Numbered from the stretch's first letter, positions 15,904-23,872 are shown. The stretch: 24,226 nucleotides of DNA from Haliea sp. (GCA_016704305.1 JADJAL010000050.1:1-24226); one strand, 5' to 3'. The notes: generated by a model not told the origin, from the sequence alone. Numbers and translations: made by a program.

Positions 15904-17637
15904 ATGCCAAACGTGTTCACAGTGCTCATCGCCGCAGCTGTTTTGCTGTTGGGCGGTTGTGGCAATAGCGACACCAGCGTGACCGGCGGCCCGCTCGCGA
16001 TGCGCCGCCTGACGCCGGAGCAATACCACAATGCGATAGAAGATACGTTTGGTACTGCGGTCGAAGTGGCCGGGCGCTTCGAGCCGGACAGCCGGCGCGA
16101 CGGCCTGAACGCACTCGGGGCGTCACTGGTGGCCGTCACGCCCAGCGGCTTTGAGCAGTACGAGGCCATCGCGCGCAATATCGCCGCGCAGGTCACCTCG
16201 CCCGAACTGCGCTCAGGCATCCTGCCGTGCCAGCCCGCCGCCGCCGATGCCGCCGACGATGCCTGTACCGCGCAGGTGATCAACACCTTCGGCCGCACCC
16301 TGTTGCGCAGGCCGTTGGCGGCGGAGGATGTCGATGCCAGGGTGGCCGCCGGTGCGCAGACCGCAGCCGCGCAGCAGGATTTTTACGCCGGCCTGCAACT
16401 GGCGCTCACCAGCCTGCTGGTCTCTCCGGAGTTCCTGTTTCGCGTGGAGGCTGGCGAACCCGCGCCGCAACCGGAGCAACCGCACCGCCTGCAGCTGACC
16501 GACCTGAGCATGGCTTCCAAACTGAGTTACTTCCTGTGGAATCGCGGCCCCGACGCGGCGCTGCTGGCGGCGGCCGAGCGCGGGGAACTGGCGCAGCCCG
16601 AGGGCCTGGCGCGCGAGGTGGACCGCATGCTGGCCTCGGAACATCTCGCCGCTGGAGTGAGCGCGTTTTTTGAGGATGTGTTCCTGTTCGACCAGTTCGA
16701 CAACCTGAACAAGGACGTGACGCAATACCCGATGTTCAACACCCACATGGCCGCCGATGCGCGCGAGCAGACGCTGCGTTTCGTGGTTGATCAACTCGTG
16801 GTGCAACAAGCGGACTATCGCAGCCTGTTTACGGCGCGCGAGTTGCCGATGACGCGCTCGCTGGGCCCGGTGTACGGGCTGCCCGTGCGCGCCGCCGAGG
16901 GCTGGGAAGCGGCGACGCTGCCACCCGGCCAGCCGCGCGCGGGGCTCCTGTCGCACGCCAGCTTCGCGATGCTGTTTGCCCATCCGGGGCGCAGTTCACC
17001 GACGCTGCGCGGCGTGTTCCTGCGCGAGGCGCTGCTGTGCCAGAGCATTCCGGAGGCGCCGGCGGATGTCGACTTCACCCAGTTCGTGCAGGACGTGACC
17101 GCCGTGCACAACACCGCGCGCGACCGGCTCGAAGTACACGCCACCCAGGTCAGCTGCAAAAACTGCCACGTACTGACGGACCCTATCGGCCTTGGGCTGG
17201 AGAACTTCGACGGCATCGGCAAATTTCGCACGGCAGAGAATGACGCGCCCATCGACGTCAGCGGTGAGTTCGATGGCCGCGCGTTTACATCCCCGGCGGA
17301 ACTGGGGCAGGCGTTTGCCGACAACCCGCAGCTCACTGCCTGCCTGGTGCAGAACCTGTATCGCTATGCGGTAGGCCGCAAGCAAACCAGCGGCGAGCGC
17401 CCTTTGCTGCGTCATCTCGAGGATGCGTTTGCAGAGCGCGGTTACCAGGTGCCCGCGTTGATGCGCGAGATCGCCACCAGTGAGGCGTTTCGCACGGCCA
17501 CTGCAAGCGCGCCGCAAGAGCAAACCGCGGAACGCACCGCAACATCCCGCGACAACACCACGAATGCCAATGCACCAACCACTGTTGTCGCCAGCACTAA
17601 TGCCAGCAGCACTGCGAGCAGGAGCGATGCCTTATGA
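15904..17637 (+). CDS. DUF1592-type lipoprotein with CxxCH motif (DUF1587/1595/1592/1588/1585)
   Basis: The 577-residue protein has a lipoprotein signal (lipobox LLGGC, Cys19) and the domain series first seen in planctomycetes. DUF1587 is at MRRLTPEQYHNAIEDTFG, DUF1595 at NTFGRTLLRRPLAAEDV, DUF1592 at LTDLSMASKLSYFLWNRGPD, and DUF1588 at RGVFLREALLCQSIPEAP. The last contains SCKNCH (Cys418, Cys421, His422), a CxxCH heme-attachment motif followed by DPIGLGLENFDGIG. DUF1585 covers about 460-530. A polar Thr/Ala/Asn-rich tail follows. It is therefore probably a membrane-anchored periplasmic or outer-membrane protein with one c-type heme and perhaps an electron-transfer role; no activity is established for the family that I know of. 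ATG 15904 has GGAGG six bases upstream. The stop overlaps the start of the DUF1552 gene (ATGA), so the two are translationally coupled. Confidence 0.92.
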   Translation: MPNVFTVLIAAAVLLLGGCGNSDTSVTGGPLAMRRLTPEQYHNAIEDTFGTAVEVAGRFEPDSRRDGLNALGASLVAVTPSGFEQYEAIARNIAAQVTSPELRSGILPCQPAAADAADDACTAQVINTFGRTLLRRPLAAEDVDARVAAGAQTAAAQQDFYAGLQLALTSLLVSPEFLFRVEAGEPAPQPEQPHRLQLTDLSMASKLSYFLWNRGPDAALLAAAERGELAQPEGLAREVDRMLASEHLAAGVSAFFEDVFLFDQFDNLNKDVTQYPMFNTHMAADAREQTLRFVVDQLVVQQADYRSLFTARELPMTRSLGPVYGLPVRAAEGWEAATLPPGQPRAGLLSHASFAMLFAHPGRSSPTLRGVFLREALLCQSIPEAPADVDFTQFVQDVTAVHNTARDRLEVHATQVSCKNCHVLTDPIGLGLENFDGIGKFRTAENDAPIDVSGEFDGRAFTSPAELGQAFADNPQLTACLVQNLYRYAVGRKQTSGERPLLRHLEDAFAERGYQVPALMREIATSEAFRTATASAPQEQTAERTATSRDNTTNANAPTTVVASTNASSTASRSDAL

Positions 17638-19001
17638 AAACGCGCAAGTCGTACACGGGCATCAATCGCCGCAGCTTCCTGCGCGGGACACTGCGCGGCA
17701 CACTGGGCGGCGTCGCCGTCTCGGTCGGCCTGCCGTTGCTGGATGTGTTTCTCAATACCACCGGCACTGCGATGGCCGCCACCGGCGCGCCGCTGCCGCG
17801 CCGTTTCGGCACCTGGTTCTTTGGCTGCGGCATGAACCCGCTGCGCTGGGACCCGACGACCGAGGGCAGCGACTGGGAATTGACGCCCGAGTTGCAGCCG
17901 ATTGCTCCGATGCGCGACCGCATGAACATCCTGAGCGGCTACAGCGTGCTGATGCATAACGAGGCCAACCAGGTGCATCGCACCGGCGTGTTCGGCGCGC
18001 TCTGCGGTGGCGCGCCGAAAACCGCCGACACCGTCGTCGGCCCAACGCTGGATGTGTTGATCTCGGACGCCATCGGCACGCGCACGCGCTTCCGCTCGCT
18101 GGAAATGGCGGCCACCGGCAATCCCAGGCACAGCAACAGCCTGCGCGATGTCAGCAGCGTGAATGCCGCCGAGCCCAGCGCGCTGGGCTTGTACACGCGC
18201 ATCTTCGGGCCGGGCTTTGCCGACCCCAACGCGGCCGATTTCGCGCCCGACCCCAGCGTGCTGCTGCGCAAGAGCGCGCTATCGATCGTGGCGGAGGATC
18301 GCAAGCGCCTGGAGCGCCAGCTGGGGCAGGGCGATCGCGCCCGCCTCGACCAGTACTTCACCGGGCTGCGCCAGCTCGAACAACAACTGGAACTGCAAAC
18401 ACAACAGCCGCCGCCGCTGCAGGCCTGCAGTATCCCGCAGGCGCCCGTCGACCGGCCGCACGACACCGAGATCGACAATGTCCTCGCCAACCACCTGCTG
18501 ATGGCGCAGACACTCGCGCTGGCGCTCGCCTGCGACCAGACCCGCGTTTTCAATATGCAGTTTTCCGACCGCGCCTCCAGCCTGCGCATGCCCGGCAGCA
18601 CCGACACCCACCACACCCTGACCCACGAGGAGCCGAAAGACATCGCGCTCGGCTACCAACCCAAGGCGACGGTGTTCGTGCAGAAGAGCATGGAGGCGTG
18701 GACGCAGTTCGTGCAGATTCTCGACGCCGTGCCCGAGGGCGACGGCACGCTGCTCGACAACTGCCTGGTGCTGGCGCACTCGGAAACGTCCGAGGCCAAC
18801 ACGCACAGCGTCGTCGGGCTGCCGTTCATGACGGCCGGGCGCGCCGGTGGACGGCTGCGCACCGGCCTGCATGTCAGTGGCGTGGGCGATTCCGCCAGCC
18901 GTGTCGGCCTCACCATGCAACAGGCGATGGGGCTCAACGTCGGCCAGTGGGGCACCGACCAGAACCAGACGGACCGCGCGATTACGGAAATTCTCGCCTG
19001 A
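17634..19001 (+). CDS. DUF1552 (HXXSHH) protein exported by Tat
   Basis: The 455-residue protein has a twin-arginine signal, NRRSFLRG (Arg12-Arg13), then a hydrophobic stretch, so it is probably folded, possibly with a cofactor, before export. PF07586 landmarks are FGTWFFGCGMNPLRW, MNILSGYSVLMHNEANQVHRTGVFGALCGG and, near residue 325, STDTHHTLTHE, the His-rich motif that names the family. ALACDQTRVFNMQFSD and NCLVLAHSETSEANTHS are also typical. The family is almost always next to DUF1592 genes and its chemistry is unknown. It starts in a four-base ATGA overlap with the upstream gene. Its TGA stop is the first base triplet of the palindromic repeat at 18999-19075, so the natural C-terminus may have been trimmed or preserved by that insertion. 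Confidence 0.93.
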   Translation: MKTRKSYTGINRRSFLRGTLRGTLGGVAVSVGLPLLDVFLNTTGTAMAATGAPLPRRFGTWFFGCGMNPLRWDPTTEGSDWELTPELQPIAPMRDRMNILSGYSVLMHNEANQVHRTGVFGALCGGAPKTADTVVGPTLDVLISDAIGTRTRFRSLEMAATGNPRHSNSLRDVSSVNAAEPSALGLYTRIFGPGFADPNAADFAPDPSVLLRKSALSIVAEDRKRLERQLGQGDRARLDQYFTGLRQLEQQLELQTQQPPPLQACSIPQAPVDRPHDTEIDNVLANHLLMAQTLALALACDQTRVFNMQFSDRASSLRMPGSTDTHHTLTHEEPKDIALGYQPKATVFVQKSMEAWTQFVQILDAVPEGDGTLLDNCLVLAHSETSEANTHSVVGLPFMTAGRAGGRLRTGLHVSGVGDSASRVGLTMQQAMGLNVGQWGTDQNQTDRAITEILA

Positions 19002-19075
19002 AGTTTGGGGTCATGAAGTTTGGGGTCAGAGTAAAAACAGGTGTTTTTACTCTGACCCCAAACTTCCAAACTTCA
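18999..19075. repeat. Palindromic repeat, subtype A, perfect 24-bp arms plus outer half-copies
   Basis: Arms 19015-19038 and 19043-19066 are perfect inverted copies with only AGGT between them, which would fold as a long hairpin in RNA or single-stranded DNA. Cores are at 19022-19032 and 19049-19059. An extra truncated unit flanks each side: TGAAGTTTGG (18999-19008) pairs perfectly with CCAAACTTCA (19066-19075). The element begins on the stop codon of the DUF1552 gene and ends 37 bases before the next start codon. It may act as an mRNA-stabilising or attenuating hairpin between them. Confidence 0.95.
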
Positions 19076-19112
19076 CAACCATAGCTATAACCGTATCTAC
19101 AGGAGCCACATT

Positions 19113-20249
19113 ATGAAGTACGTCATTGCTCTCACCGTGGCGCTGCTGCTTGGCGCCTGTGGCGACAAGTCCGCCTCCGTGGTCGCCACCGAAGAGGTGA
19201 TAGCCACCGCCGCGCAGGAACAGGTGCGTGGCTTCGTCTTCAGCAAGTGGGAGTACGACATTCCCGACAACGCCCCCGAGTGCCCCGAAGGGCTGAACAT
19301 CACCGACGAGGAGTTTTTTCCGGACGAATACGCGGCAGTGCGCGAGGAAGTGAAAGCGCATCGAGGCGGGCGACCGGAGGGCGCCACCGAGTTGCTGCCC
19401 GTCGATGCCTGCAAGGACCCCGGCGCGATGCCGGACCCGGGCTTCAAATTGTTTGAAGGCAATGTAGCCACCGTCGGGCTTGACCTCGACGGCGTGAACT
19501 CCACCACGGCAGCCGGCGGCCAGTGCGCGCATAACGACTTCACCAGCGCCGACGGCAGGGCCGGCATCGACTACCAGTACTGGCGGCTGATGGGCTGCGT
19601 CTCCGGCATGCGCCCCGGCGGTTTGTACGACCGCCTGTTCGACACCAACAACACCATCCTGGAGAACGGCTACTCCACCCTGCTGGAGATGAAACTGACC
19701 TCGGGCACGCCCACCGATGGCAAGGTGGAAATGCGCCTCTTCACCAGCGCCGGCCCGGTGACCAGGGACGCCAACGGCAAGGTGGTGCCCGACATGAGCC
19801 AACTGGTGCACGAAGACACGATGTTCCACAGCGCCATTTCCCGGCGAGATCAAGGATGGGTACTCACCGCCGGGCCGGTGGACGCCAAAATGAAATTCAA
19901 GGTGCAGGCCATCGACAAACTTCTACTACTTCCGCGACCTGCACATCGCGCCAACCTGCTCGCCGACGGCAGCATGGACGGCGTGCTGGCCGGTTACTGG
20001 GATGGCGAGAATATTTTCGACTTCATGACGGAAGTCTATATCGGGCCGGTACACCTCGGCCGCTCAGCAGCGAACAACCTCGGCTATCAATGCGCGGGCC
20101 TCTACCACGCGATACCGCGCGTGGCGGACGGGCACCCCGATCCCAAAACCGGCAAGTGCACGTCGGTATCAACAGTGATCCTGTTCTCCGCCGTGCCTGC
20201 GTTCATTATCATGCCCGAGCCCGGGCGCGTAAGTTTGGGGTCAGAGTAA
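19113..20249 (+). CDS. Large lipoprotein of unknown function, likely with compensated frameshifts
   Basis: The 378-residue product has a lipobox (LLGAC, Cys16) and AGGAG eight bases before ATG 19113. I do not recognise the family. Notable parts are ATVGLDLDGVNS, CAHNDFTSADGRAGIDYQYW and LADGSMDGVLAGYWDGENIFDF. Two short stretches read better in another frame. At about 19842-19858 the deduced SRRDQGW would be PGEIKDG after removal of one T and addition of one G. At about 19918-19961 the deduced LLLLPRPAHR would be NFYYFRDLHIA after removal of one A and addition of one G. Both pairs cancel, so the frame survives. The last residues VSLGSE and the stop come from the palindromic repeat, so the original C-terminus is altered. 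Its position behind DUF1592/DUF1552 suggests a partner in the same exported system. Confidence 0.8.
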   Translation: MKYVIALTVALLLGACGDKSASVVATEEVIATAAQEQVRGFVFSKWEYDIPDNAPECPEGLNITDEEFFPDEYAAVREEVKAHRGGRPEGATELLPVDACKDPGAMPDPGFKLFEGNVATVGLDLDGVNSTTAAGGQCAHNDFTSADGRAGIDYQYWRLMGCVSGMRPGGLYDRLFDTNNTILENGYSTLLEMKLTSGTPTDGKVEMRLFTSAGPVTRDANGKVVPDMSQLVHEDTMFHSAISRRDQGWVLTAGPVDAKMKFKVQAIDKLLLLPRPAHRANLLADGSMDGVLAGYWDGENIFDFMTEVYIGPVHLGRSAANNLGYQCAGLYHAIPRVADGHPDPKTGKCTSVSTVILFSAVPAFIIMPEPGRVSLGSE

Positions 20250-20482
20250 AAACAGGTGTGAAGTTTGGGGTCAGAGTAGAATGGCACTTACTTAAGCTTC
20301 GAGATCGGCGCCAAACCAAGTAGAGCTTGTCGGGACCCGCCGTAAATACGTCCATGTAGGCTCGCTTCGGCCATCCATGGCCTCAGACGGTCCCGTCAAG
20401 CTCTACTCGATTTGACGCCTACGTACTGCTTTTCAGCTTAAGTAAGTGCCATTCTACTCTGACCCCAAACTTCCCAAACTTA
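20230..20482. repeat. 253-bp nested composite palindrome (subtype A outside, different module inside)
   Basis: The layers from outside in are: TAAGTTTGG (20230-20238) pairing with CCAAACTTA (20474-20482); a 39-base perfect inverted repeat, 20260-20298 against 20435-20473, which joins the GGGGTCAGAGT core to TAGAATGGCACTTACTTAAG; and a 19-base inner pair, 20319-20337 against 20389-20407, with one mismatch (AGTAGAGCTTG... / ...CAAGCTCTACT). A central module holds TACGTCCATGT (20347-20357) followed by AGGCTCGC (20358-20365). Cores are at 20237-20247, 20267-20277 and 20456-20466. It fills the gap between the lipoprotein and the next membrane protein gene and provides the lipoprotein's stop codon. 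It looks like successive insertion of one palindromic element into another. Confidence 0.95.
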
Positions 20483-20508
20483 TCCACCACAACAACGAAG
20501 TTGACGCT

Positions 20509-21018
20509 ATGGACTATATCGATCTGCTCGGCGACCCCGCCTACCGCCACATGCTTCTGAACCACGTGCCGATCATCGGCCTGTTCGTGGCCTTCCTCGT
20601 GCTGTCGACCGGCCTGGTGCTGCGCCAGACCGCAGTGCTGTTCATCGGCCTTGTGTTGGTCGCGCTCACAGCAGGCGCGAGCATTCCCGTGGCCAACTAC
20701 GGCGATGCGGCCTACCCAGTAATCTACGACCGGCTTGATGGCGCCGGACAAAAGTGGCTGGATCACCATGCGGAACTTGCCGAGACCTGGCTGCCGGTAC
20801 TGATCGCGACTGCGGCGCTGGCGGCTCTCGCGATTGTAGTGGGCGCATGGCGGCGTCCGCTGTTGCCGTGGGCCGCGCTGCTGGTTGCGGTGGTGACGCT
20901 CGCGGGAATTGGCGGCGCGAGCGTGGTTGCAAGGGCGGGAGGTCAGAGCCAGCATATGGAGTTCCGGGTGGGTGATCCGCCGATAGTGGAGGCGGAATCA
21001 AGGGGTCAGAGTCCTTGA
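20509..21018 (+). CDS. Four-helix membrane protein (DUF2231-like)
   Basis: The 169-residue protein has four hydrophobic helices at about residues 20-40, 43-62, 95-118 and 122-142. LNHVPIIGLFVAFLVL at the first helix and the GGQSQH segment after the last resemble DUF2231-type proteins, in which conserved His residues near helix ends have been proposed to bind metal or heme; this match is by eye only. ATG 20509 (MDYIDLLGDPAYRHML) was chosen because the upstream frame only translates repeat DNA; a weak GAAG lies before it. The C-terminal SRGQSP and the TGA stop are encoded by a subtype B repeat, so the natural end has probably been replaced. A role next to the DUF1592/DUF1552 pair is possible through heme or electron transfer (inference). 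Confidence 0.75.
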   Translation: MDYIDLLGDPAYRHMLLNHVPIIGLFVAFLVLSTGLVLRQTAVLFIGLVLVALTAGASIPVANYGDAAYPVIYDRLDGAGQKWLDHHAELAETWLPVLIATAALAALAIVVGAWRRPLLPWAALLVAVVTLAGIGGASVVARAGGQSQHMEFRVGDPPIVEAESRGQSP

Positions 21019-21102
21019 TCGAATCAGAATCCACGGAATGGAATCAAGGGGTCAGAGTGCTTGATTCAGGGGAAACTAATCAAGCACTCTGACCCCTTGA
21101 TT
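20996..21102. repeat. Three subtype B repeat units
   Basis: Unit 1 (20996-21019) and unit 2 (21042-21066) are direct copies, and unit 3 (21078-21102) is a perfect 25-base inverted copy of unit 2 with an 11-base spacer. Cores are at 21002-21012, 21048-21058 and 21086-21096. Units 1 and 2 differ in the base after the core (AGAGTCCTTGAT versus AGAGTGCTTGAT), the same variation seen between the two arms at 9711-9777. Unit 1 encodes the end of the preceding membrane protein. The group ends 30 bases before the GFA gene. Confidence 0.94.
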
Positions 21103-21132
21103 GCGAGCGCCATAACCCCACTGGATCACGAT

Positions 21133-21556
21133 ATGAGCATCAACTACACCCTAAGCAAAAAGCCACTGGTCGACAAAATTGATGTGAACCCTGTGCATCA
21201 AGGGCAATGCCACTGCGGCAGCGTAAAGTTCACCGTTGCGCTTCCTCACGGTTTAGTTGAACCGCGCCGTTGTAATTGCTCGATGTGCAAACGCAGGGGC
21301 GCGGTGGTCGCGTCGGTCGAACTGAAGGATTTGAGCATTACCGAAGGCGCAGATGTGTTGAGCCTTTACCAGTTCAACACCAACACCGCCAGGCACTACT
21401 TTTTGCTCAAAGTGCGGCATCTATACCCATCACCACGGCGATCAAAACCCCGAGTTGTATGCGATCAACATTGCGTGCCTGGAGGGTGTTGATCCGTTTG
21501 TGCTGAAGCATGTGCCCGTACTCGATGGCGAGGATCATCCCAGTGACAAACAGTAA
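21133..21556 (+). pseudogene. GFA-domain (CENP-V/Gfa-like) zinc protein, one frameshift
   Basis: With one correction this is a complete protein of about 140 residues of the GFA family (PF04828): GQCHCGSVKF and CNCSMCKRRG hold the first zinc-binding cysteines, and the second frame continues FCSKCGIYTHHH...NPELYAINIACLEGV. The break is in the run of five T at about 21401-21405, where four would restore the frame; the restored stop is TAA 21554-21556. The name comes from glutathione-dependent formaldehyde-activating enzyme, but most members have no proven role. ATG 21133 is the first in-frame start after the repeat and has no strong ribosome site. The next gene begins 19 bases downstream on the same strand. 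Confidence 0.82.
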
Positions 21557-21575
21557 TCGCTCGGAGGCCGACTCT

Positions 21576-22652
21576 TTGAAAACGTTGTTCAATGGTCCAC
21601 CGGCGGTGTCGGTAAACTCGCCGCACAAGCGCTGTTTGAGCGCGACGATTTCGATCTGGTCGGTGTTCTGGTGCACAGCGACGCCAAGGCCGGGCGCGAT
21701 GCCGGCGAGGTCTGTGGCGACAAGCCCCGGCATATCACTACCACGCAGAGCGTTGACGACATTATCAGCCTGAAGCCCGATTGCGTCGTGTTCTGTGAGA
21801 TCGGTGACCTGCGCCCCAACGAAGTGATCGACCGCTTCTGCCAGTTGCTGGAACACGGTATCAATGTCGTCAGTACTTCAATCGCGGGCCTGGTCCACCA
21901 CAACGGGTTTGATCCGGAAAATTCAACGGCTAAACCGCGCGGGCCACGATGGTGGAGCGTCGCTGTACGTGTCGGGGATGGAGCCGGGCTTCGCGGCGGA
22001 CCAGTTGGTTCTGGTGTTGACGACGCTGTCCCGCAACATCAGGAGTATTCGCACCCAGGAAATATTTCTCTATGACAAATACCCCGTGGTGGAAACCATG
22101 CGCGACGCGTTTGGTTTTGGCCTCGGCCCCGGGCACACCGCGCTGGTGGAGTTGCCGGGCGTGCAGGCCCACACCTGGTCCGCACCGGTCAGGATGGTGG
22201 CGGATGCGCTGGGTGTCGAGCTCGACTGCATTCGTGAAACCTATGAGAAACGTACGACCGATAAGCAGCTCAATGTCGCCATGGGCGTGATCGAGCCGGG
22301 TACGGTCGGCGCCGTGCGCTTTGAAACGATAGGCGTGGTCAACGGCAGGGACGCGATCATCATCGAGCATGTCAATCGCATGGCAGCCGACATGGCGCCC
22401 GATTGGCCCACAGCCGATCACCCCGGCACCTACCGCATCATTATTGAGGGTGATCCCGACATTACCGTGGAACTGAAACTGGGCGATGCCGAAACCTACA
22501 GTGACAGTGACAGTGGCATGACGGGGACGGCAATGCGCATCGTCAATGCCATCCACGCCGTGTGCGACGCGAGGCCGGGCCTGGTGACGTCCCTCGATCT
22601 GCCACTGACGATACCGAGGCATGCGATGGGATTTTTATTTGGGTCAGAGTAA
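21576..22652 (+). pseudogene. DapB-like NAD(P)-dependent oxidoreductase (diaminopentanoate dehydrogenase-like), two frameshifts
   Basis: Joined, the frames give a protein of about 355 residues. The N-terminal Rossmann part reads VVQWSTGGVGKLAAQALFER then DLVGVLVHSDAKAGRDAGEVCG, and NVVSTSIAGLVHH follows. The C-terminal part has GASLYVSGMEPGFAADQLVL and a long alpha/beta domain. This is the group related to dihydrodipicolinate reductase and 2,4-diaminopentanoate dehydrogenase; the substrate is unknown. A GGAGG at 21563-21567 points to a TTG start at 21576, giving M-K-T-V-V-Q-W if one base is restored near 21583. The second break is an extra A in the run 21918-21921. The pair cancels overall, but stop codons fall between them in the primary frame. 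The last residues GSE and the TAA come from the repeat at 22637-22680. Confidence 0.8.
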
Positions 22653-22680
22653 AACTGCAGTTTTTACTCTGACCCCAAAT
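22637..22680. repeat. Palindromic repeat, subtype A with AAATTA end
   Basis: ATTTGGGTCAGAGTAAAA (22637-22654) pairs with the inverted copy 22661-22680 around a central CTGCAG, with one base missing from the G-run of the left arm. The intact core is at 22666-22676. It ends in CCAAAT followed by TACAC, the variant also seen at 23908-23918, instead of CCAAACTT. It supplies GSE and the stop codon to the DapB-like gene and lies 36 bases before the next start. Confidence 0.93.
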
Positions 22681-22716
22681 TACACAATCGCCCAACATAA
22701 TAAGGAAAACAACTGA

Positions 22717-23217
22717 ATGAAATCGATCCTGCGACGCCCGCTCGACCTCGCCCTGGTGGCTTTCTTTTCGGTCTCGGTACTGTACGGCTTTCTCTTCAGC
22801 CTTCCCGAGGGCCTCGGTGTGCCGGTTGCGGCCGACAGTCCGTGGCCACCGCTGCGCGCGCTGCACGATTGGGCCGTGGCCGAGGAGCCGGCGCATCTCG
22901 ATCCGCCGCCCAACCTGGTGGCGGCCTGTCTTTTTGACGGGTTGTTCCAGGCGCCAGTGCTGCTGTTCGTCATCATCGGCCTGGTTCGGCAGCGCGCGTG
23001 GCTCAGGCCGCTCGGCCTGTTCTACGCCGGCGCCGCCGCGACCAATATGTTCTTCTACTTTACCCAGACATTCCTGGGCGATCACCCGCCGCCGAATGTC
23101 GCCTATTACCTGGCGTTCAATCTGCCCTGGCTGATCGCACCACTGGCGCTCGCGGTGCGTGTACTCGTCGGCAAGGACCTGGCGCGCTGTCGCGTGAAGT
23201 CGGCGGTGGTGATTTAG
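22717..23217 (+). CDS. EXPERA/emopamil-binding-like four-helix membrane protein
   Basis: The 166-residue protein has four hydrophobic segments: LALVAFFSVSVLYGFLF, CLFDGLFQAPVLLFVIIGLV, PLGLFYAGAAATNMFFYF and AFNLPWLIAPLALAVRVLV. The third region, RQRAWLRPLGLFYAG, and the closing NLPWLIAPLALAVR resemble the EXPERA fold (PF05241; sterol isomerase EBP, TMEM97 and bacterial relatives). The family's catalytic residues are not clearly identifiable, so a sterol or lipid-related function is only a suggestion. ATG 22717 has AAGGA about 12 bases upstream. It is the only gene in 21.1-24.2 kb without visible frameshifts. Confidence 0.72.
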   Translation: MKSILRRPLDLALVAFFSVSVLYGFLFSLPEGLGVPVAADSPWPPLRALHDWAVAEEPAHLDPPPNLVAACLFDGLFQAPVLLFVIIGLVRQRAWLRPLGLFYAGAAATNMFFYFTQTFLGDHPPPNVAYYLAFNLPWLIAPLALAVRVLVGKDLARCRVKSAVVI

Positions 23218-23276
23218 CGCCACAACCCCTCTATGTGCTGCGGTAGTGTCACAATGGCCCAAGGCAGGAAGCGAAC

Positions 23277-23872
23277 ATGTACTCTATACCAAAGCATTTT
23301 GAGGTGACTGACCGGGACTTTTGCTATGCGCGTTTATCAACGAAAACGCGTTTGGCCTGCCTTGTCTCAACCGTCGGTGGCAGGCTCTTCCTCCACGCAT
23401 ATCGCCAGTTTCTGCTGTCGGACGATAAAGCACCAGGCTCATCGGACACATTGCGAGGCAGAATCCGCAGCACGCCGAGCTGGACGGCCAGGAAGTGCTT
23501 TATCACTCCCAAAAGAGGGCCCCCATGACTACATATCGCCTTCCTGGCATGCGTTCAGAGGTGCCCACCTGGAATTCCCAGGCGGTGCATACATACGGGC
23601 GTGGCAGGTATTCGATGATCACTGACGCACTGCGGTCAGTCGTGGCGGCGCTCACCGAAAAATACGAGGCTGCATACGAGCGCCCCTGGCAGCCCGACTA
23701 CAAGGCCGCGATGCTGTCCGCCATTGTTGGTGTCGAGGTGACGATTAGCGAAATCCAGGGCAAATTCAAACTCAGCCAGAACCGGCCTGGCAAGATCAAC
23801 GGCAGGTGGTCACGCAATTGAAGCTACAGGGCGCCGATGCACTGGCCGCGGCGATGGAGCAGTGGCAGGGTA
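23277..23872 (+). pseudogene. PaiB-family FMN-binding negative transcriptional regulator, shattered by about ten frameshifts
   Basis: The pieces in order spell a PaiB protein (PF04299, about 200 residues): MYSIPKHFEVTDRD, FINENAFGL, LVSTVGGR, FLLSDD, RLIGHIARQNPQHAELDGQEVL, EGPHDYISPSWHA, SEVPTWNSQAVHTYG, DALRSVVAALTEKYEAAYERPWQPDYKAAMLSAIVGVEVTISEIQGKFKLSQNRP and VVTQLKLQGADALAAAMEQWQ. Breaks are near 23319, 23360, 23385, 23400, 23430, 23495-23512, 23552, 23610-23625 and 23790; some additions and losses cancel. Within each piece the residues remain family-like and no nonsense change is seen. PaiB proteins bind FMN-like cofactors and repress genes in Bacillus. AGGA before ATG 23277 marks the start. 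The natural stop has been lost at the junction with the following repeat. Confidence 0.85.
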
